DNA from: Lethocerus indicus
Taxonomy: Eukaryota > Arthropoda > Insecta > Hemiptera > Belostomatidae
Direction: 5' to 3'
Assembly (NCBI GenBank): GCA_019843655.1
Contig: JACDQD010000010.1
Coordinates: 5,005,637-5,069,636 of the forward strand
DNA: 64,000 nt
The notes under the pieces were generated by a model. The model was not told where the DNA came from. It ran no database searches and was given only the letters and a program-made list of their open reading frames with translations. Of this stretch, positions 1 through 13,790 are shown piece by piece. Each line of letters starts with the position of its first letter. The stretch's first letter is position 1. A program made the translations under genes and the position numbers.

Positions 1-1033
1 TTTCTATACTCCCAACGGTAGCCATAGCGATCATTACGAACTTTAGTCCGTATATTTATATTTCTGATGCGCACGTTTGTACATGTCTATGTATGTTGAA
101 TCGATGCTTACTGTCCCGGTATGCCCCCCTCGGTCCCGGACTTTTCCGTTAGGAAGAGATTTCTGCATCTCTGAAGTCTCCCCATGCCGTCATGCCATGA
201 CATGAATTATGACAAAACGTTACCATTCTGTAGGTGTGAAATTCAACTATTTTAAACAATTTTGGGTTATAATTTTTTTTAATGGTAATTTTCTAAGGCC
301 TAATCATTTTTTGTTTCGTTTTCCCCCTTACAGCTAGTACAATTGCGACGTTCGCGTTAAAATTCAGTTGTACGGTGTCATATTTGAAAAACTCATTTTA
401 AATAAAAGTTCCATATGTAAGCGAGATCACGTCTTTTGGTGGTCTGGAAAATGGTGAACGCCGTTTTGCGGGGTCGAGCCTGCGGCCATTTCCCGTACTT
501 TATTGCCGCTACGCCCGCTCGGGACCCTCACGGTTTAAAACAACTGTTTCGAGAGGAGTTTTCCTAATATATAAATCTAACGCAGTAATCCTGATCTTCC
601 TGGGAGAAGGGAGAAATGATTTTTCTAAAACAACAAATGGAATTTCCATCGTCCATTGTACTTTTGTACATCCCCTTATTGTGGAATGAGATTGTGTCAC
701 GTCTGGGCTGTTTGTATAAATCCAAATCAGTTTTCAAAAATCAATCATTCAATATTTAATTTTTACGAATTTGTCATACGGAATTTCAAAACCTCATTAA
801 ATAACCATAAAGCTATTAGAGCGCTAAATTATGCAAAAATCAAACTCTGTAAAATGTGCATTCGTGCTGTTGGTATTTCGCCATGGCGCCGTGCGGTCAT
901 TTCTCAACTTCTCAGTTTTTATTTCTGACAGTAAAACAAGATTTCCTTTTACTAATAACTCAACTCTTGAGATACGCATTTAAGGGAATCTGAAATGAAA
1001 TTTAGGTACCGGGGTCGAATTTCAGGCGTAAAG

Positions 1034-1044
1034 CCCCCCCCCCC
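1034..1044. repeat. C11 homopolymer
   Basis: Eleven consecutive C residues. Unusual in an AT-leaning background and prone to length error in sequencing. Confidence 0.95.
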
Positions 1045-4000
1045 ATATGGCCCAGAGTCCTTATATGCACAGCAAGCAAATCTATATTAAACAAATATGG
1101 GTTAACGATTTTCGGTTTGCAATATACGAGGATTATAGCGGAGGGTCCATGTTTCTCATGGAATTGTCACACGAATGTTTCAGATTTAATCGGAATGGCA
1201 GTTTTACCTTTACTGCAAACATAATACTATATATTTGTGACATATTGCTACTTATGATGGGTGGAACCCCAAAAAGATCTATTTCAGAACTTGTTTGATT
1301 GGAAAATACGATGTTACGAATCCATATTAAGATCTTGAGTTTTAGCGTTATTTATATAGGTAAATTATCTAGAATATCCTCTGATAGTTCGCAAGATCTC
1401 AACGGTTTTATTCTCGAGGTTTACAGAATATTAAATTACTCTAAATCGTAGCGTGCGTACAGTAATCGATGGAATATTGTAATTACCCTGACACACGGAC
1501 GTTTCTCTTGAAGGGGCTTATCTGATGAAACCGGGTCCCAGAGCTCGTGTTGAAATTCTCTTCCCAACGCGTCCCCCTTCGGTAATGTGTAATTCAATCT
1601 GCCCTCGATGTCCGGTCCTTTTATCGGACCGAATTGTGGAATCGGACCAGGGGGGGGCGATTTAAATGGAAATCTCATTAATGTGGCGGTATGTAGTGCC
1701 GCTGATAAACTGCCCCTCCCCGGTGGTATATTATGCGACCGGCCCCTCCCAACCCCCTTTTGTTTACAGACCGACAATACTCTCTCTCTAACATATACTT
1801 TAGTTTCGCCGGTTCCGGTTTTAGGGGATAATGTCGCCGCCCTTGTATGAATTAATGTCCCGGGTTAATTTAACAGAGCGCGGATATTCAGTGAGCGTTA
1901 TCAACATGGTTTGGAATGAATTTCGATTTAAATATCGGATCGGTTCGAACCAACATTTACAGAGTACTAACATTTCCGAGGTGATATTCGTTCCCATATA
2001 TCAAGCTGTAGAGGCGATAAATACATACATTAATATATAATCTATGTTAAAAACCGGTACATTTGTCGATTTATAGCACGAATTATTTCGGTTCCTGATT
2101 GGTATTGTAAATATTAATTAAAATAATTTAATAATAATAGACAGTAATTGGTCTATTTGTAAATTTAAACTTCCCACTAAAAGAAGTATATTAGAAAATT
2201 AGTAAATTTTTGCATTCTTACCAGGCGGATTACTTACTGCAAATTGTTATTAACATTTATTGATATGATGTAATAGTCCGCACATATTAGATGTTGATAT
2301 TTCAGCGTCTACAGGGCGCAATAGCAAGCCTATCATGAGCACAACTCCCCTTAGGAAGTAACTAGAATTTTCTTTGAAGGGAAATATTTTCTTCCGATCG
2401 GCTGTCAGAATGCGCCTATTATTATAATACCGTGATTTCCTCTACTTAATTAAAAGCTGCACTCCTGCCTGTGAATATTGATTTTCATAATTGGAACGAT
2501 GCCTTTGAAAACGCTGTTTAAAAGCAAGTACCGGAGAATATTAAACCTCCGTTTAATGTTCTGAAACTCTAAGATATGCTTTTTGCCTATTTTGGACAAC
2601 AGAGTATTACGGTTATAATTAGGTTGTGATTATGTCCAGATTTCATGGTCGAGTTGGTGGTATCGAGTATGGACGATAATGGAGGAGTTGTTATCTGCGC
2701 CGACCTGTGACTTTGTGTCACGGGGGACACCTCCTTTGACCCGGCAATACGATGAAACCCATTTCATTTTTTCAGACCATTTCCCCCAAAACAGTTTCTA
2801 GAATACATACATGCGAATTTGAAGTCAATTTTAAGTCAACGTTGAATAGCTTAATTAATTTCTTATAAACCTGAACCAAATATTTGTACGTTTCCATAAC
2901 ATATATTTGCAAAAAAATTCCTCGATTATGATAATTTTACCCCGCCTTTATCACTCTATTATTTTACCTGCTGGAGACGAAGCGAGAACCGGTCTGAGTT
3001 GTGGGGGAGCGGGTTATAAATCAGGCCTCAAATAACAAATAAATAAGATGGGTCGCCTCTTCTCTCTATCCTTTTCTCGCTCATTGTATGCAAAACAGGG
3101 GGCAATTTAGTTGGGCGTAAGTCGGCGGGGAGGTGGCGCATAAATATTGGGAACCATCCCGCCCCTCGGCTCGCGGTATCCCGAGGGATAGACCAGACTA
3201 TGGGCTCAAAAATAGACAATCGGTCCTGGAGCCCGCTTACTGTTTAACCACCCACGCCGTATAGACCTTATCTTTGAAAAAGAAACTTAGAATTCTCTTA
3301 ATGAAGTTCACTCTTCCCGGCGAAAAGAAACAAAAGTGCAGAACAAAACACCAGATTAAAATAAATAGCACGGCTTGAGGCTTAATCTTTCGAGCTTTTC
3401 GATTAAGTAAGACCACCGATCTCAATACTATGGCGGGATGCCCATGTAGCTGGATCTTAGGATTCTTGATAAGAAGCAACTGACATAAGGGTGGGATTAC
3501 CGACAGTGGACCAGAAACTATGCAATGAATTGCGAATTTAAAAGGAATAATTTATTTATTTATAGATAGGGTAACAGTGCAACGCTAATACTCTGTTCTA
3601 GTAATATATTAGTACAAAAATATTATAAAACAATTATGAAACATGGGAGAGGATAACTGGGCGTGATTCGCTTATTCAGTTTCGTGCTTTGCAGCTAATT
3701 GGGAACTGAATTCGAAACTATGAATTAACAGCAGTGGCGGATAGAGCCGGCGGTTGCGGCAACAACCAGTGGCGGCACAACTCGGTAGTTTCACTTCCTA
3801 ATAAGAATGCCATTTTACGGAGCGTTGTTTTTTCATGCCCGCCGCCGATCCTGTGATCCTGATGAAAGTGTCAACCGCCCCGGCGTCCGCGACTCCGCCT
3901 ATAAGGAAACTTGGATAGTGCCGTATAAGAACTCAGTTTTAATGGTCCCGGTTATCCAGGGTTTATTCACTTCTGAATTTCGCCTACCATAATTAGACGC

Positions 4001-6870
4001 TCCTTTTTTTCTCCACCAGAACCACCGGTAATGGGCGCTACCGAATCCGTGGTAATCGTTTGCTTTCACGCGGTCATTTACACCAAGTGTGCCACTTATA
4101 TAATATACAATAAAATATGCGTGGAGGGACGCGGTACATGTGTTACAGCAGATTCCTGCGTTAGGTTTTTAAATTTGAAAAGAAGTAAATAAAATTTTGT
4201 ACAGTAGAACGATATAATTATGATATCCTCCTCAGTTATAACCTCCACATCGCTTTTTGTCCAATGCTTTCTCGCGAAAGTAGAATAAACACTAACTGCG
4301 CGCTATGACATTGGCTGTTGGAATTCTCGCTCGGATATGGTTAAACAATTAAAGTTAATTTCATCCTTCCATAAGCTACATTTTTCCCTTCCCCGCCTTC
4401 CCATTCGGCTCTTCCATCCCGTCGTGGAACAGAACGCCTCCTATACGGTCTCAACTTCTGAAATAGAAAAGAATTATAGACGGGGCCAGACGCGCCTTAT
4501 CTGGCACTTTCAGAGTGGTAGGCCATGCCGGATTATGACATCCAGGCGCAGGTCTGTGTTTCATTGAGCAACAGTCGGTTCTTTAACCTGCTTTATAGTC
4601 ATGTTATTCCGACGAGTTTGGGTAAATCGGCCTTTAAAATGTTTCTTTACGGCATTATGTTGAATTAATGCCTCGACTATGAATATCTTTCATAAGCCTT
4701 ATGGCGGTATTGGATGTTTATGAGCTGGTAGTAATAGGCAATATCATAAACTCGAAATTATAGTTCGTAATCTATTTTATAATTTAATAATGCCAACAAG
4801 ATTTGAATGAAGTTCTTCCTTTCCTATAGGAGAAAGTGATAAGAGACAGGATTTTCCTTCAAAAAGACTATTAAATGTCCTAAAAGATTATCTATAATTT
4901 GATCTATATAATATGATAATAAAATATAATTTATTCCTAAATATATCCCGTTCGAGGAAATGAGGCAAGGTGATCAAATATTGGAGTAATATTTACCGAG
5001 CGATTATGAAAAACTGGGCCGATGGATGAACCGAGATCAACGTGATAGTGTTTCTCTTGACCGATATAGGATTTGGGTTAAAACACAGCTATCGTGAAGG
5101 ATGCATGTTCTTTATTTTTAATGATTCCATCATCATCCACAGTTCAAACGACACTCGAAAATTGTTAATGGGAAACGGAAGTTCGGAGGCGATATTAGGG
5201 GGGCTCACAAATATCCCTTTATGAAGCGTTCGAATTGTAGATTTCAGAAAAAATTCCGGAGAATTGTGCCCAGTATTTAAATAACATTTTTTAACGATGA
5301 AAAAGATCATTTTTAACCTATTATGTGAGCATTAATTATGTCAATAGTATTAAACAAAATTATTTCATTTTCCGTCTTTTGTAACTTCTGTTTGACCTGA
5401 ACCTGCACCAGTTTAGGCTATATATATAATCAAATAAATAACAAATACTTGAATATTATACGTTTTCAGTTTGTATATATTTATTATAAATAATACCTTG
5501 GTCCATTTAATTATTGGCAGTAAAACAACAGGTTTAGTGAACGACATTATCGCAAACGGCAGGATTAATTTCTTAATTGGATTTCTAAATGGATACACTG
5601 TAAACTGGTTTTTATACCTGCATTTAAGCAGAGAATATGGCAGGAATAAATCATGCCAGTTAGTTTGTTAGTGCAAGATCAAAACTGCCGCGGACAGGTA
5701 GTATTTTAGTCTCAGTTTTGGGGAAAAAAGCATCGGTTTCTCTCGGATTTCACTATCCTCCCGCATTTATAACATGTTTAAAAAATTAAATTTAAGATTT
5801 GTTTCAAATAAACAGCTGCGATTGTAGTCTGAAAAATATATTTAAGTTCTTTATTTAAACTATTATTGGCAGGCAGGAGATAGGCTATCCAGTAACTTGC
5901 CGGTTAATGCGGCAAACTAAACGAACACCCAAACACGTTTCGTACTTCTGGTCCCATCTCCCTGGACCTTTCATTTCGACGGTTTTCAAGTTTTTCACCT
6001 CGCGAAGCGCGTTTTTTTTGTTCATTTAAAATGTACGTCAGTTTTTCGATTTCCAAATTACACGTTCCACGGCTCTCTCGAGGCCTAAAGATCAAAAGTG
6101 AAACGTCCCTCAGCGCAATCAAATCCACGTTAGGCGGTGTTTCGCGTGACGACAGTTTGAAATACTTTCCTTCTCCGGGCCTTCCGAGCCTATTCCACGG
6201 GCCGGGCATTATGGGCCCCTTTAAAATAGTAGTAGACGGTGTTAATGGAATAAGAAGATAGTTATTAGGCCTAAGACGATTCTGAGAGTCTTCACGGCGG
6301 TGGGGCCGTAAAAAGTCGTATACGGCCGCCGCCGGTCGGTTGCCACATTTGACCCATTAATTATGTTTCATAAACCCCGCGGCGCAATTTATACCGAGTT
6401 TATAAACGCTATAAATCCACGGGAGACGTCGGATTTTTATTTTATCCCCCCTCCCCGCCCCGTCCAGAGGTATCAAGTGTCGGTTTCTTCACGGCATATA
6501 TTAAACGCTCGTGTCTGAGTAATTGATAGGTCTTCGGGAGTTGAGGACGGAAAGAGTGATGGTTTCTTAATCTCTACGTCTGTAGAGACATTTATTTTTC
6601 ATCGATTGGGCTATTTTTACTGCGCAGGATATGGAGATATGGGCGCAAATGTGATCCGGAGGTTTGCCATCAGATATTTCTGTCAGTCTAAAAATGCTAT
6701 AAATTCAATCCAGAATGAACAATACAAAACTCCTGAATTTCAAATGAGAAGAGGAACCGCTGGAAAAATATATTTAAACAATACTTTGGATACATGTTAC
6801 TTAATTAGCCCCCAGTAATATCCAAGTCATCAATGTTTCGGAATAATTTGCTATTTTATTCCGCTCTTGC

Positions 6871-6940
6871 TATTTATTTATATTTATATTTATTATAATA
6901 ATAAATAAACTATTATAATAATAAATTATATTTATTTATT
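6871..6940. repeat. AT-only repeat with 20-bp period
   Basis: A 70-bp stretch with almost no G or C. TATTATAATAATAAAT occurs exactly twice, at 6891-6906 and 6911-6926. TATTTATTTA-type motifs on each side give it a near-palindromic layout. Confidence 0.85.
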
Positions 6941-9567
6941 TGCTATGATCGCTCGCTCTTGATTGATTGCATTCCTTTAGGGGTGTGGGCTGTGGTGACG
7001 TGGTTAACTCCTGATCATAAATTTAACAAATTTCTTGTATGTCTTGTAAATTTCCATTCTTATAACCCTTATATGGAATAGCGAAACTTCTAGAGGACCT
7101 TAAGTATTTATTTATGACAGAAATAATTAATAGCAAATTTCGAATATGGAGAACGGAACTTTATGACGGCCTAAATGCACTTTTGATTGATTACGTTGTT
7201 ACTAAATCTAACTTAGCATACTTGGCAGCTAAAATGAATGAATAATTAAAAAATTACTTTCACTCGCAGTTTGAGGCGAGTGCATTTAGTTAACTAAAAT
7301 ATTATTAAATCATAATAAATAATATTAACTGACGTCATGGGTACCGTATAGTCCAAATAAGTTTGTTACCCTGACATTTTATTGGCTTATTTTATCAGAG
7401 TGAGTAATGGCTGTCATGACACTCCATCAATAATGAAATTTCGGGCTCAAATAAATATCTTGTTCATGTTGAGAAATTGTTTGGGAAATATTACCCGTCT
7501 CACTTCACTCTCTGTTTAAATATTTTATTAAAACTTCATCACCCAATGTAACCGACCTTTTGAAAAATTTGTGTTTATGAGGTATTTTAATAGAAAAATA
7601 TGAAGTTAGTTGATATGAAAAAGCATAATTTTCTTGGGGTGGTGAGATTTAAGTCCGGTCTAGTTTAGGTACAGGTGGTACATAAAATCGTACAGGTGGT
7701 TCTTATTATTTTAATACATTACAATCTCCATTTTACGACTTAAATTTCTGAAAATTTTATGCTCTTTGACTGAGTGTATAAAATGTTCCTTGTCTCGCGC
7801 GACTGGTCTGAATGAGCGAGTAAATGAACGACTCTTCTGAATGGGTCGGGACGGAGCCTATCGGTTAATAACTATATTGAATCGCATATTATATTGATTA
7901 TAGTACTTATCGCGGCCGATTGCAGATAATGAATAGTAAGCGGTCGGTAATGAAACCGAATAAAAAAAAAGGAAGCGAATAAAAATGGACCCACGAAGGG
8001 GGCGGGCCGAGTCATGAATGAATAGGCTGCCCTTATTACAAGGAGAGACTCATATTGTACAATCATTCCGCATATTAATACCAGCACCAGGACCCATATA
8101 CAACTTCCTCACTTCAATTTTATCCCATTCATCGCTCGATTCATTCTTAACGTGTAGTAAGGATCGCTGAAATTCTCAGTTTTCATATCTTGATTTATCT
8201 GAAACTGGTGTAGACATTTTTCTCAATAATGTCATTCCATGTTTTGAACCACACATTTTTTGTAATGTCTCTAACTTATTTATTTGTTTGATCTTTATTC
8301 TAGGACAATATGTAATGCCAATTTGTTACACCATGCAGTATTTGTTAACGCTTGAACTCGTCATTTTTCTCTCGTCGAATTGCACTTCCTGAATATTCAG
8401 TTCCTACAGTTTGCCGGCTTTAAACTGGAACTGCATTGTTAGAGATTCAAAATTGCTGATTGTTGTTGTACATATTTAGGGCGCTGTCCTTCCTGCTGAA
8501 TAGCGCTCGATTCACATTATGACCGGTGTTTGCCATTCTTCACGGTTTCGCGCCGTTTTCAGTACCAAATGAAATGTGATTTGTTAAAATTCTATGTTTA
8601 TTTTATATCTTATATAAGTGACGATCTTTTTTTTTGAATTTGTAAAGTCCAACCAGTTCATCAGTTAATACCAATTAATCAGCATAATGGGCCAAACAGA
8701 TTTTTCATTCCATCGACACCTTTCACGAATTCCTTCGACATATGTATAAATTTGTTACATTCATCTATATTTTAAAATAATCCCTTATTTCAATTTCTGA
8801 AATTGCCGTTGTGAAATTCTTTTCCATTTCTCAGAGGTTCACTTCAGAGGTTTATTTCTTTTCCATTGAAGCTAAACACCTTTCATGTTGTATCCCGCTA
8901 TGTGTGGTCCTCCGTACCGAAACACGCATTAGAAAGCGGTACAGAGCATATGGCTAACGGAAGAGCGCTGGGTTGATAATATCGACAGGTGTCGAAAACC
9001 ATACTTAGCCTCCCGATGTAAGTACTCTAGGAAAACACGGATCTAATATCAGTGTTGAGACTGTGGGAACAATACGTCACGATGTATACAACGGTACTTA
9101 GAACAGAGTAGACTCATGAGGTAATAAGTATGTGGATAAACATTATTTTCTTCTAAATAGATGCAGATGAATAATATCTTAAAATGTTATGAAAATTGTG
9201 TCTATTGGAGTGTTTCTTTTCCCGACTTGACTACATCCCTGATAGCCCGGCCTAACTTATTTTCAATATCCGAATATCGGGAATTTCCCAGGATCACTTA
9301 ATACGTATTTGATTCACGAAGAGTTTCTTATGTTCTATTTCTAATGTCCGAAATTTCATTAAACTGAAGCATAAAACATTTTATTTTAATCATTTTACAA
9401 AATATTTTAATTATTTACAATGGTTTGGATTCTCGCATATCCTTTTTGAAATGAGAGACTGGTTTGCAGTGACCAAATGAGGACTTTACCAGGCAAACTC
9501 GGTTTTCTCTGGAAAAATCCCATTATCACCATATCACTATGAGATGATGATGGTTGACGATATTTTC

Positions 9568-9602
9568 CTTAATAATAGTTATTAAGTAAATATACTTAAT
9601 AA
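9568..9602. repeat. Nested AT-rich inverted repeats
   Basis: CTTAATAA-TAG-TTATTAAG (9568-9586) is a perfect hairpin. TTATTAAGTA (9579-9588) also pairs perfectly with TACTTAATAA (9593-9602). The middle arm can therefore pair with either neighbour, making two alternative hairpins. Confidence 0.75.
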
Positions 9603-10622
9603 TAGTCCTTAAAAATATTTCACATACAAAGAGATCTGCAGTCTTTTTTCAAAATATGCATATTGTATGAGCATTGACCGGATTGAAACTTGGAGGAAAT
9701 CGTTTAAAAAGTAAATATAGTTTCATTAATGGTCACTAAGATAAGGAGGGTCCACCATGTCCGTCACTTTAATGGGCTCTTTCAGAAGGGAGAAGTGAAA
9801 TGAAATAATATATGCACAAGCGTGGATAAATCTATCATTACTGTATCATTTAATAACACCGATCCCGAAATCATCAGGCGTAAAAATAATTGGTATAAGT
9901 TGAGAAAAATATAAAATTTTTTTAAACCAATATTCTAACATAGTGTGGAAGGTGGTTTGATTTACCGTTACAATATTTATATATGACAGTGATAGAGGTA
10001 TGTTTAGGGATATTATCGGTTTTCTGTCTAACTGTACCGAATATGACAAATTATAAAGTATTCAAAAATTGTCCCCTCAAGAAAGGAACCAGGGAGCTAT
10101 CGAAGGATCTTCTGGCCAGTGGAGCGGATAATTCGAAATTTAATGAGCCCTATAAAAATCAAAAAAGAGAAAAACCAATCGTGGATTTCGTGGGCCGGCC
10201 GGATAATGGCCGCTCAAATCGTCCGAAAAATTACACAGGCCGTTAAACGGTAGAAGGCATTGTTGTACTCGTCGGCAATTAGAGCCGGTCTGCGGTCAAC
10301 CCCTCTGCCCCCATGTCCCCGATTAGGAGACTAATTTCTCGGTTAATGCACCCCCAACCGGGTGGATGTACGCGCTCATATTTAACCGGAGTTTCCCGAC
10401 AATTACAGTAAAACTGTCGCGTGCATCAGTCGGAGAAGCGAAATGGGCCCAATCCACCGAAATCCGGCTCTGGTGCCACCAGTGGGTTATCACCCTTGTC
10501 GCTTGACCGCTAATAAAGGTTTTCACAAATCGCAGTATCGCAGAATTTATATAATTTAATTTCGCAGATTTTACAAACTAACAAATAAGACAGATTAAAT
10601 ATCCCTGTAGTGCCAACTACGG

Positions 10623-10642
10623 ATACTCATTGTTATGAGTAT
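10623..10642. repeat. Short perfect hairpin with TGTT loop
   Basis: ATACTCAT and ATGAGTAT form an 8-bp perfect stem around a 4-nt loop. It is about 400 bp upstream of ratchet point 1. No function is assigned. Confidence 0.7.
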
Positions 10643-11036
10643 TAGAGGGACACTCTTCATGGATTATACATGTTAGTATAGGCCCAAATTCGATCTGAAA
10701 TGTTTACTTATTTAGAGGAATTAGGCCACTATCTGACGTTAAAGGTCTTTAGGTGGATAGGGTTAACGAGGCGTGAGACCCGTGAGCCAAGGGCGGCTTC
10801 AAAATCATCAAGTGTGAAACTTCATTGTGCATATTCTGGTTCTTAAGAGCCATTGATTGATTTTTAAATCGATAATATCTTTGATCTTTTAATAATTCCG
10901 CACTTAGGTTTATACAAGGGTAATCAAATAACAAGATATTTTGTTAAATCATAGTTAACATCGCAACCGTTCCGTATTGTATGAAATCAATATATGCATA
11001 CATGTGTTTATTTATTGGAATTAATTAATTTACTTA

Positions 11037-11060
11037 TTGATTCATTTGTTTCAGGTAAGC
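11037..11060 (+). other. Recursive splice site (ratchet point) 1
   Basis: A 3' splice site, TTCATTTGTTTCAG, ends at 11054 and is followed with no exon by a 5' splice site, GTAAGC, from 11055. A possible branch sequence TTGAT lies just upstream. The pyrimidine tract is shorter than at the other two sites and position +6 of the donor is C rather than T, so this is the weakest of the three. It still shares the 14-mer TTGTTTCAGGTAAG with the others. Expected role: the upstream exon splices to this AG, which regenerates a donor for the next step about 30.8 kb downstream. Confidence 0.7.
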
Positions 11061-11119
11061 TTCAATTCTATTTTTTCGGCCTACTGACCTACATAGCCTG
11101 TGCCCTCTCCTCCACTTAC
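11055..11119 (+). other. Possible RS-exon after ratchet point 1
   Basis: A strong donor, GTGAGT (11120-11125), lies 65 nt after the 3' splice site of ratchet point 1. In vertebrate recursive splicing, a short RS-exon is first defined by such a downstream donor and then removed when the reconstituted donor at its start is used. The sequence here fits that layout. In flies many ratchet points are also followed by cryptic donors. No coding function is implied. Whether this exon is ever defined needs RNA evidence. Confidence 0.35.
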
Positions 11120-11698
11120 GTGAGTACATGATTGAATACTTCATTGATATGTATGACTGTATTACGGTAGCCCATTATTAACTATTTCAGTGTATGAATG
11201 AAACAGAAATTTTCGTACCCTGTTAAAAAATTAACTTAATATGGGGTTTAGTTATTAAAAATTGCGAACAATTTGTCCGACTACTTAGTTCTAAACTAGA
11301 TGTGTTTCGGATGGTTAGGAGATTTCTGTTCGTACTTCAGACTAAAACCGCCTTTCTTATAGACAGTTTACGTTCTAACCAAATAAGGGAGTGGGATCAG
11401 GAAATAACCAATACAAAAGCTGTCGTAAACTGTAAGCTTCACGAAACAAGGAAAACTCCGGACTTGTCGATGCGATCAACTCCTAGTAGCAGTATTCCGT
11501 TCGACTCCCGAATAAAATTCCGATGGGGCGGGCGTTTATTTTTTCGGCCCGAGAAAAGTGGTAAGGGGCGACTCGGATCTCATTACCGGAGTTCGAAACA
11601 CAATAAGGATGAAGTCATCGGGTCCGGTGGGAGGCGCGATGCGGGCCGCGAGAAAATTGTATCCGTCTTATTGTTTGGAAACGACTGCCGGTGAGAGC

Positions 11699-11754
11699 TG
11701 TCTGTCTCTCTCTCTCTCTCTCTCTCCCTCCCTCCCTCTATCCCTCCCTCTCTG
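11699..11754. repeat. (CT)n / (CCCT)n microsatellite
   Basis: A pure CT run from about 11705 is followed by CCCT units interrupted once by TAT. It is a 56-bp pyrimidine tract on the + strand but is not followed by a consensus AG/GT. Confidence 0.95.
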
Positions 11755-12220
11755 CGGTGGGTTGAAAGTTATACCGCAGATTGAATCTCGTTTGGCGCCC
11801 GCCTCTCCCCTGTTATTATGCCAAATAACCGGAGGAGACCCTGAATAAGAATTTGGAGGACGTCGGCCCGCCAGACTTTCAGGCACCGCTAAATGAACTC
11901 CCGAAATAACTACCTGAAAAATTTCCTGTTTAAAATTACTATTTTCACGCAGGCTGATAAATAACGAACCAAACTATTTCGCCACGTGGTAAAAGCGTGC
12001 AGCATGGATGGAATGAAAATTTGAATTGATTCCTAATTGGTTTTCATATCTCGAGGACTCGCGATAGAATTAAATTTGTAGACCGGCCTATTAAAATTAC
12101 GATAACAAGAATTTAAAGCCCAGACCAGAACGCTCTATATAAGGAACGTTAGAAAAAAAATATATTTATTGAAAAATGTATTTAGAAAAGTGCAAAAAGT
12201 AATGCTAATATGCTTGTGAT

Positions 12221-12262
12221 TCGGTGTGCTAGACCGGTCTGGACAGAGAGATCTGCTATACC
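12221..12262 (-). repeat. Ribozyme-like repeat, degenerate copy
   Basis: The minus strand contains ACCGGTCTAGCAC, matching the ACCGGTYTAGC core of the family, with weak similarity on both sides. CTGANGA is not preserved. Membership is tentative. Confidence 0.3.
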
Positions 12263-12578
12263 TTGTATAACGTCTTTCCATGTGTGGAACGATACTATAT
12301 TTTTTAATTACTATTTTTACCTGCATCCCGTTCCACATATCTTGTTTATCTTGCATTACGCACTATAATATTCAAAATTATCCGGTATTTATTTCGAAAT
12401 AACGGGTCTTTTTCTTTTGTCCGATGGGTTGTTTTTAGGGTGCCTTCAAGTCTGGGAGCGGCCTCCAAAACGTGAGCCCAGTCATGGCCGCTCTACTCTC
12501 ACTGCTTAACGGCCGAAACCTACTTTAAAACCTGACGACAGACGGCCCATTTTCAATGTTGCCTCTAACTTTAATATG

Positions 12579-12613
12579 AAAAAAAAGGAAAGAAAGAAAA
12601 AAGGAAACAAAGG
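12579..12613. repeat. Purine-rich low-complexity tract
   Basis: A run of A-rich units (GAAA, GGAAA) with almost no pyrimidine. On the minus strand it is a T-rich tract. Confidence 0.7.
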
Positions 12614-13315
12614 TTGTACGTAAATATACATGGAAAGCTCATGGCCATAGATGCCATTTAGGGGTCTCGGAGGGCTGTTCCGTGTCACACTAACTATTAC
12701 CACTATCGCGATTACGTCTCAAAGAAATTTCTTACCTCTTCGTCCTCCTTCACATTCTTGATTTCGGATACTCACCGCCGTTATATAGCATTCTGTCGGC
12801 ACTATGTCGACGGCGTCTCGTATCCTGAACTATATATCCCTTATCTTGTAAATGAGATCCGTGTTTTGGAATTTTTGTTTCTGTCCCTGTCGATCAAATA
12901 ATAGATAGGAGATTCCAATCCCGCGTGGATGGATCGTAAAAGTTTCGGGTTTTGATTCCCTGCTTTCTGGCTCCACCCTCCAATTTACTCTTAAACAAAC
13001 GAAACTTCGCCACATTCGCGTGCAAATTCCAGACTAGTGGTATCTTCAATAAAAATTTTTAAACATTGTTACAGAGCTATTTTGTTGTTACATATAATTA
13101 TACATTTTGTCTTTATTGTTAAATTGTATAGGACAAGGTCCCACGCTGTACCAATTTCGTTTCCATTTCCGTTAGTAATACAGAGAGGTAGATAGAAAAT
13201 GAGGACTACCACTGCAGTGTTACTATCAATACCATTATATGCAGATATATTATGTTGTATTTTCACGCCATTATACTGCCTTAATAGGAGGAAAATTATT
13301 GTTATTTAAAGCGAT

Positions 13316-13530
13316 GACGTGCTGGCGCGGGCTCCCAGTGTTGGTCACTATTGGGCAGCGGACAGGTTTTTTCGGGTCCCCTTCGACGAGGCCACTCTCC
13401 CACTTTTCTTATTTGGTTCCCAAATTTTTTCTTTCTTCTTTCCCCGTTTCGCTTCTCGGGGCTGACAAATGCCAGGATAATATGCCCCGTTTGAGGCCAC
13501 CGTCCCTGCAACGCACTCCGACGCTCTGTC
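13316..13530. other. GC-rich island, no gene seen
   Basis: Higher GC than its surroundings, with overlapping open frames on both strands. Long frames on both strands of the same DNA point to low stop-codon density rather than coding. No domain recognised. Confidence 0.4.
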
Positions 13531-13743
13531 CCCACAACAAAAAGGAGTTCTCCAGAATCCAGCTGACGATTTTTCAAGAGAATGGCGTCTATCATAAATA
13601 CTCGGTTTAAGATTAGAATTAGCTTTTAGCCAGATATAATTTTTATAAATCAAAATTGGTAAACATTTCTGCTTTAGAAATACTAAATAAAACTTAATAA
13701 TCTGGTCGAAACCTGATTATGAATGCCATCGTTTTTTCGATTC

Positions 13744-13790
13744 TTTCTCTTCTCGCTAGTTTGGTATTTCGCTAGACCGGTTTCGTCCGA
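13744..13790 (-). repeat. Ribozyme-like repeat, 3' half copy
   Basis: The minus strand reads GACGAAACCGGTCTAGC and then GAAATACCAAACTAGCGAGA. This aligns closely with the 16.4 kb copy (GAAACCGGTTTAGC, then ACCAAACCAGCGAGAGG). The GAAA, ACCGGT and TAG parts are intact. The CTGANGA half is too diverged to recognise. Confidence 0.6.

Larger units (their letters stand above)
1..11036. other. Gene-free stretch before ratchet point 1
   Basis: AT-leaning DNA without a recognisable exon, transposon protein or RNA gene. It holds the C11 run, the AT-only repeat at 6.87 kb, the nested hairpins at 9.57 kb, the hairpin at 10.62 kb and a GC-rich patch near 6.25-6.50 kb. Open frames are at most about 113 codons and unrecognised. 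Confidence 0.6.

Noticed and set aside
11302..11848. Overlapping 130- and 96-codon frames as exons
   Set aside because: The second frame's Ser-Leu run comes from the CT microsatellite and neither shows a protein family.
11905..11930. Minus-strand ratchet point (TTTTTCAG followed by GTAGTT)
   Set aside because: The donor lacks the GTAAG core and no matching minus-strand partner sites exist.
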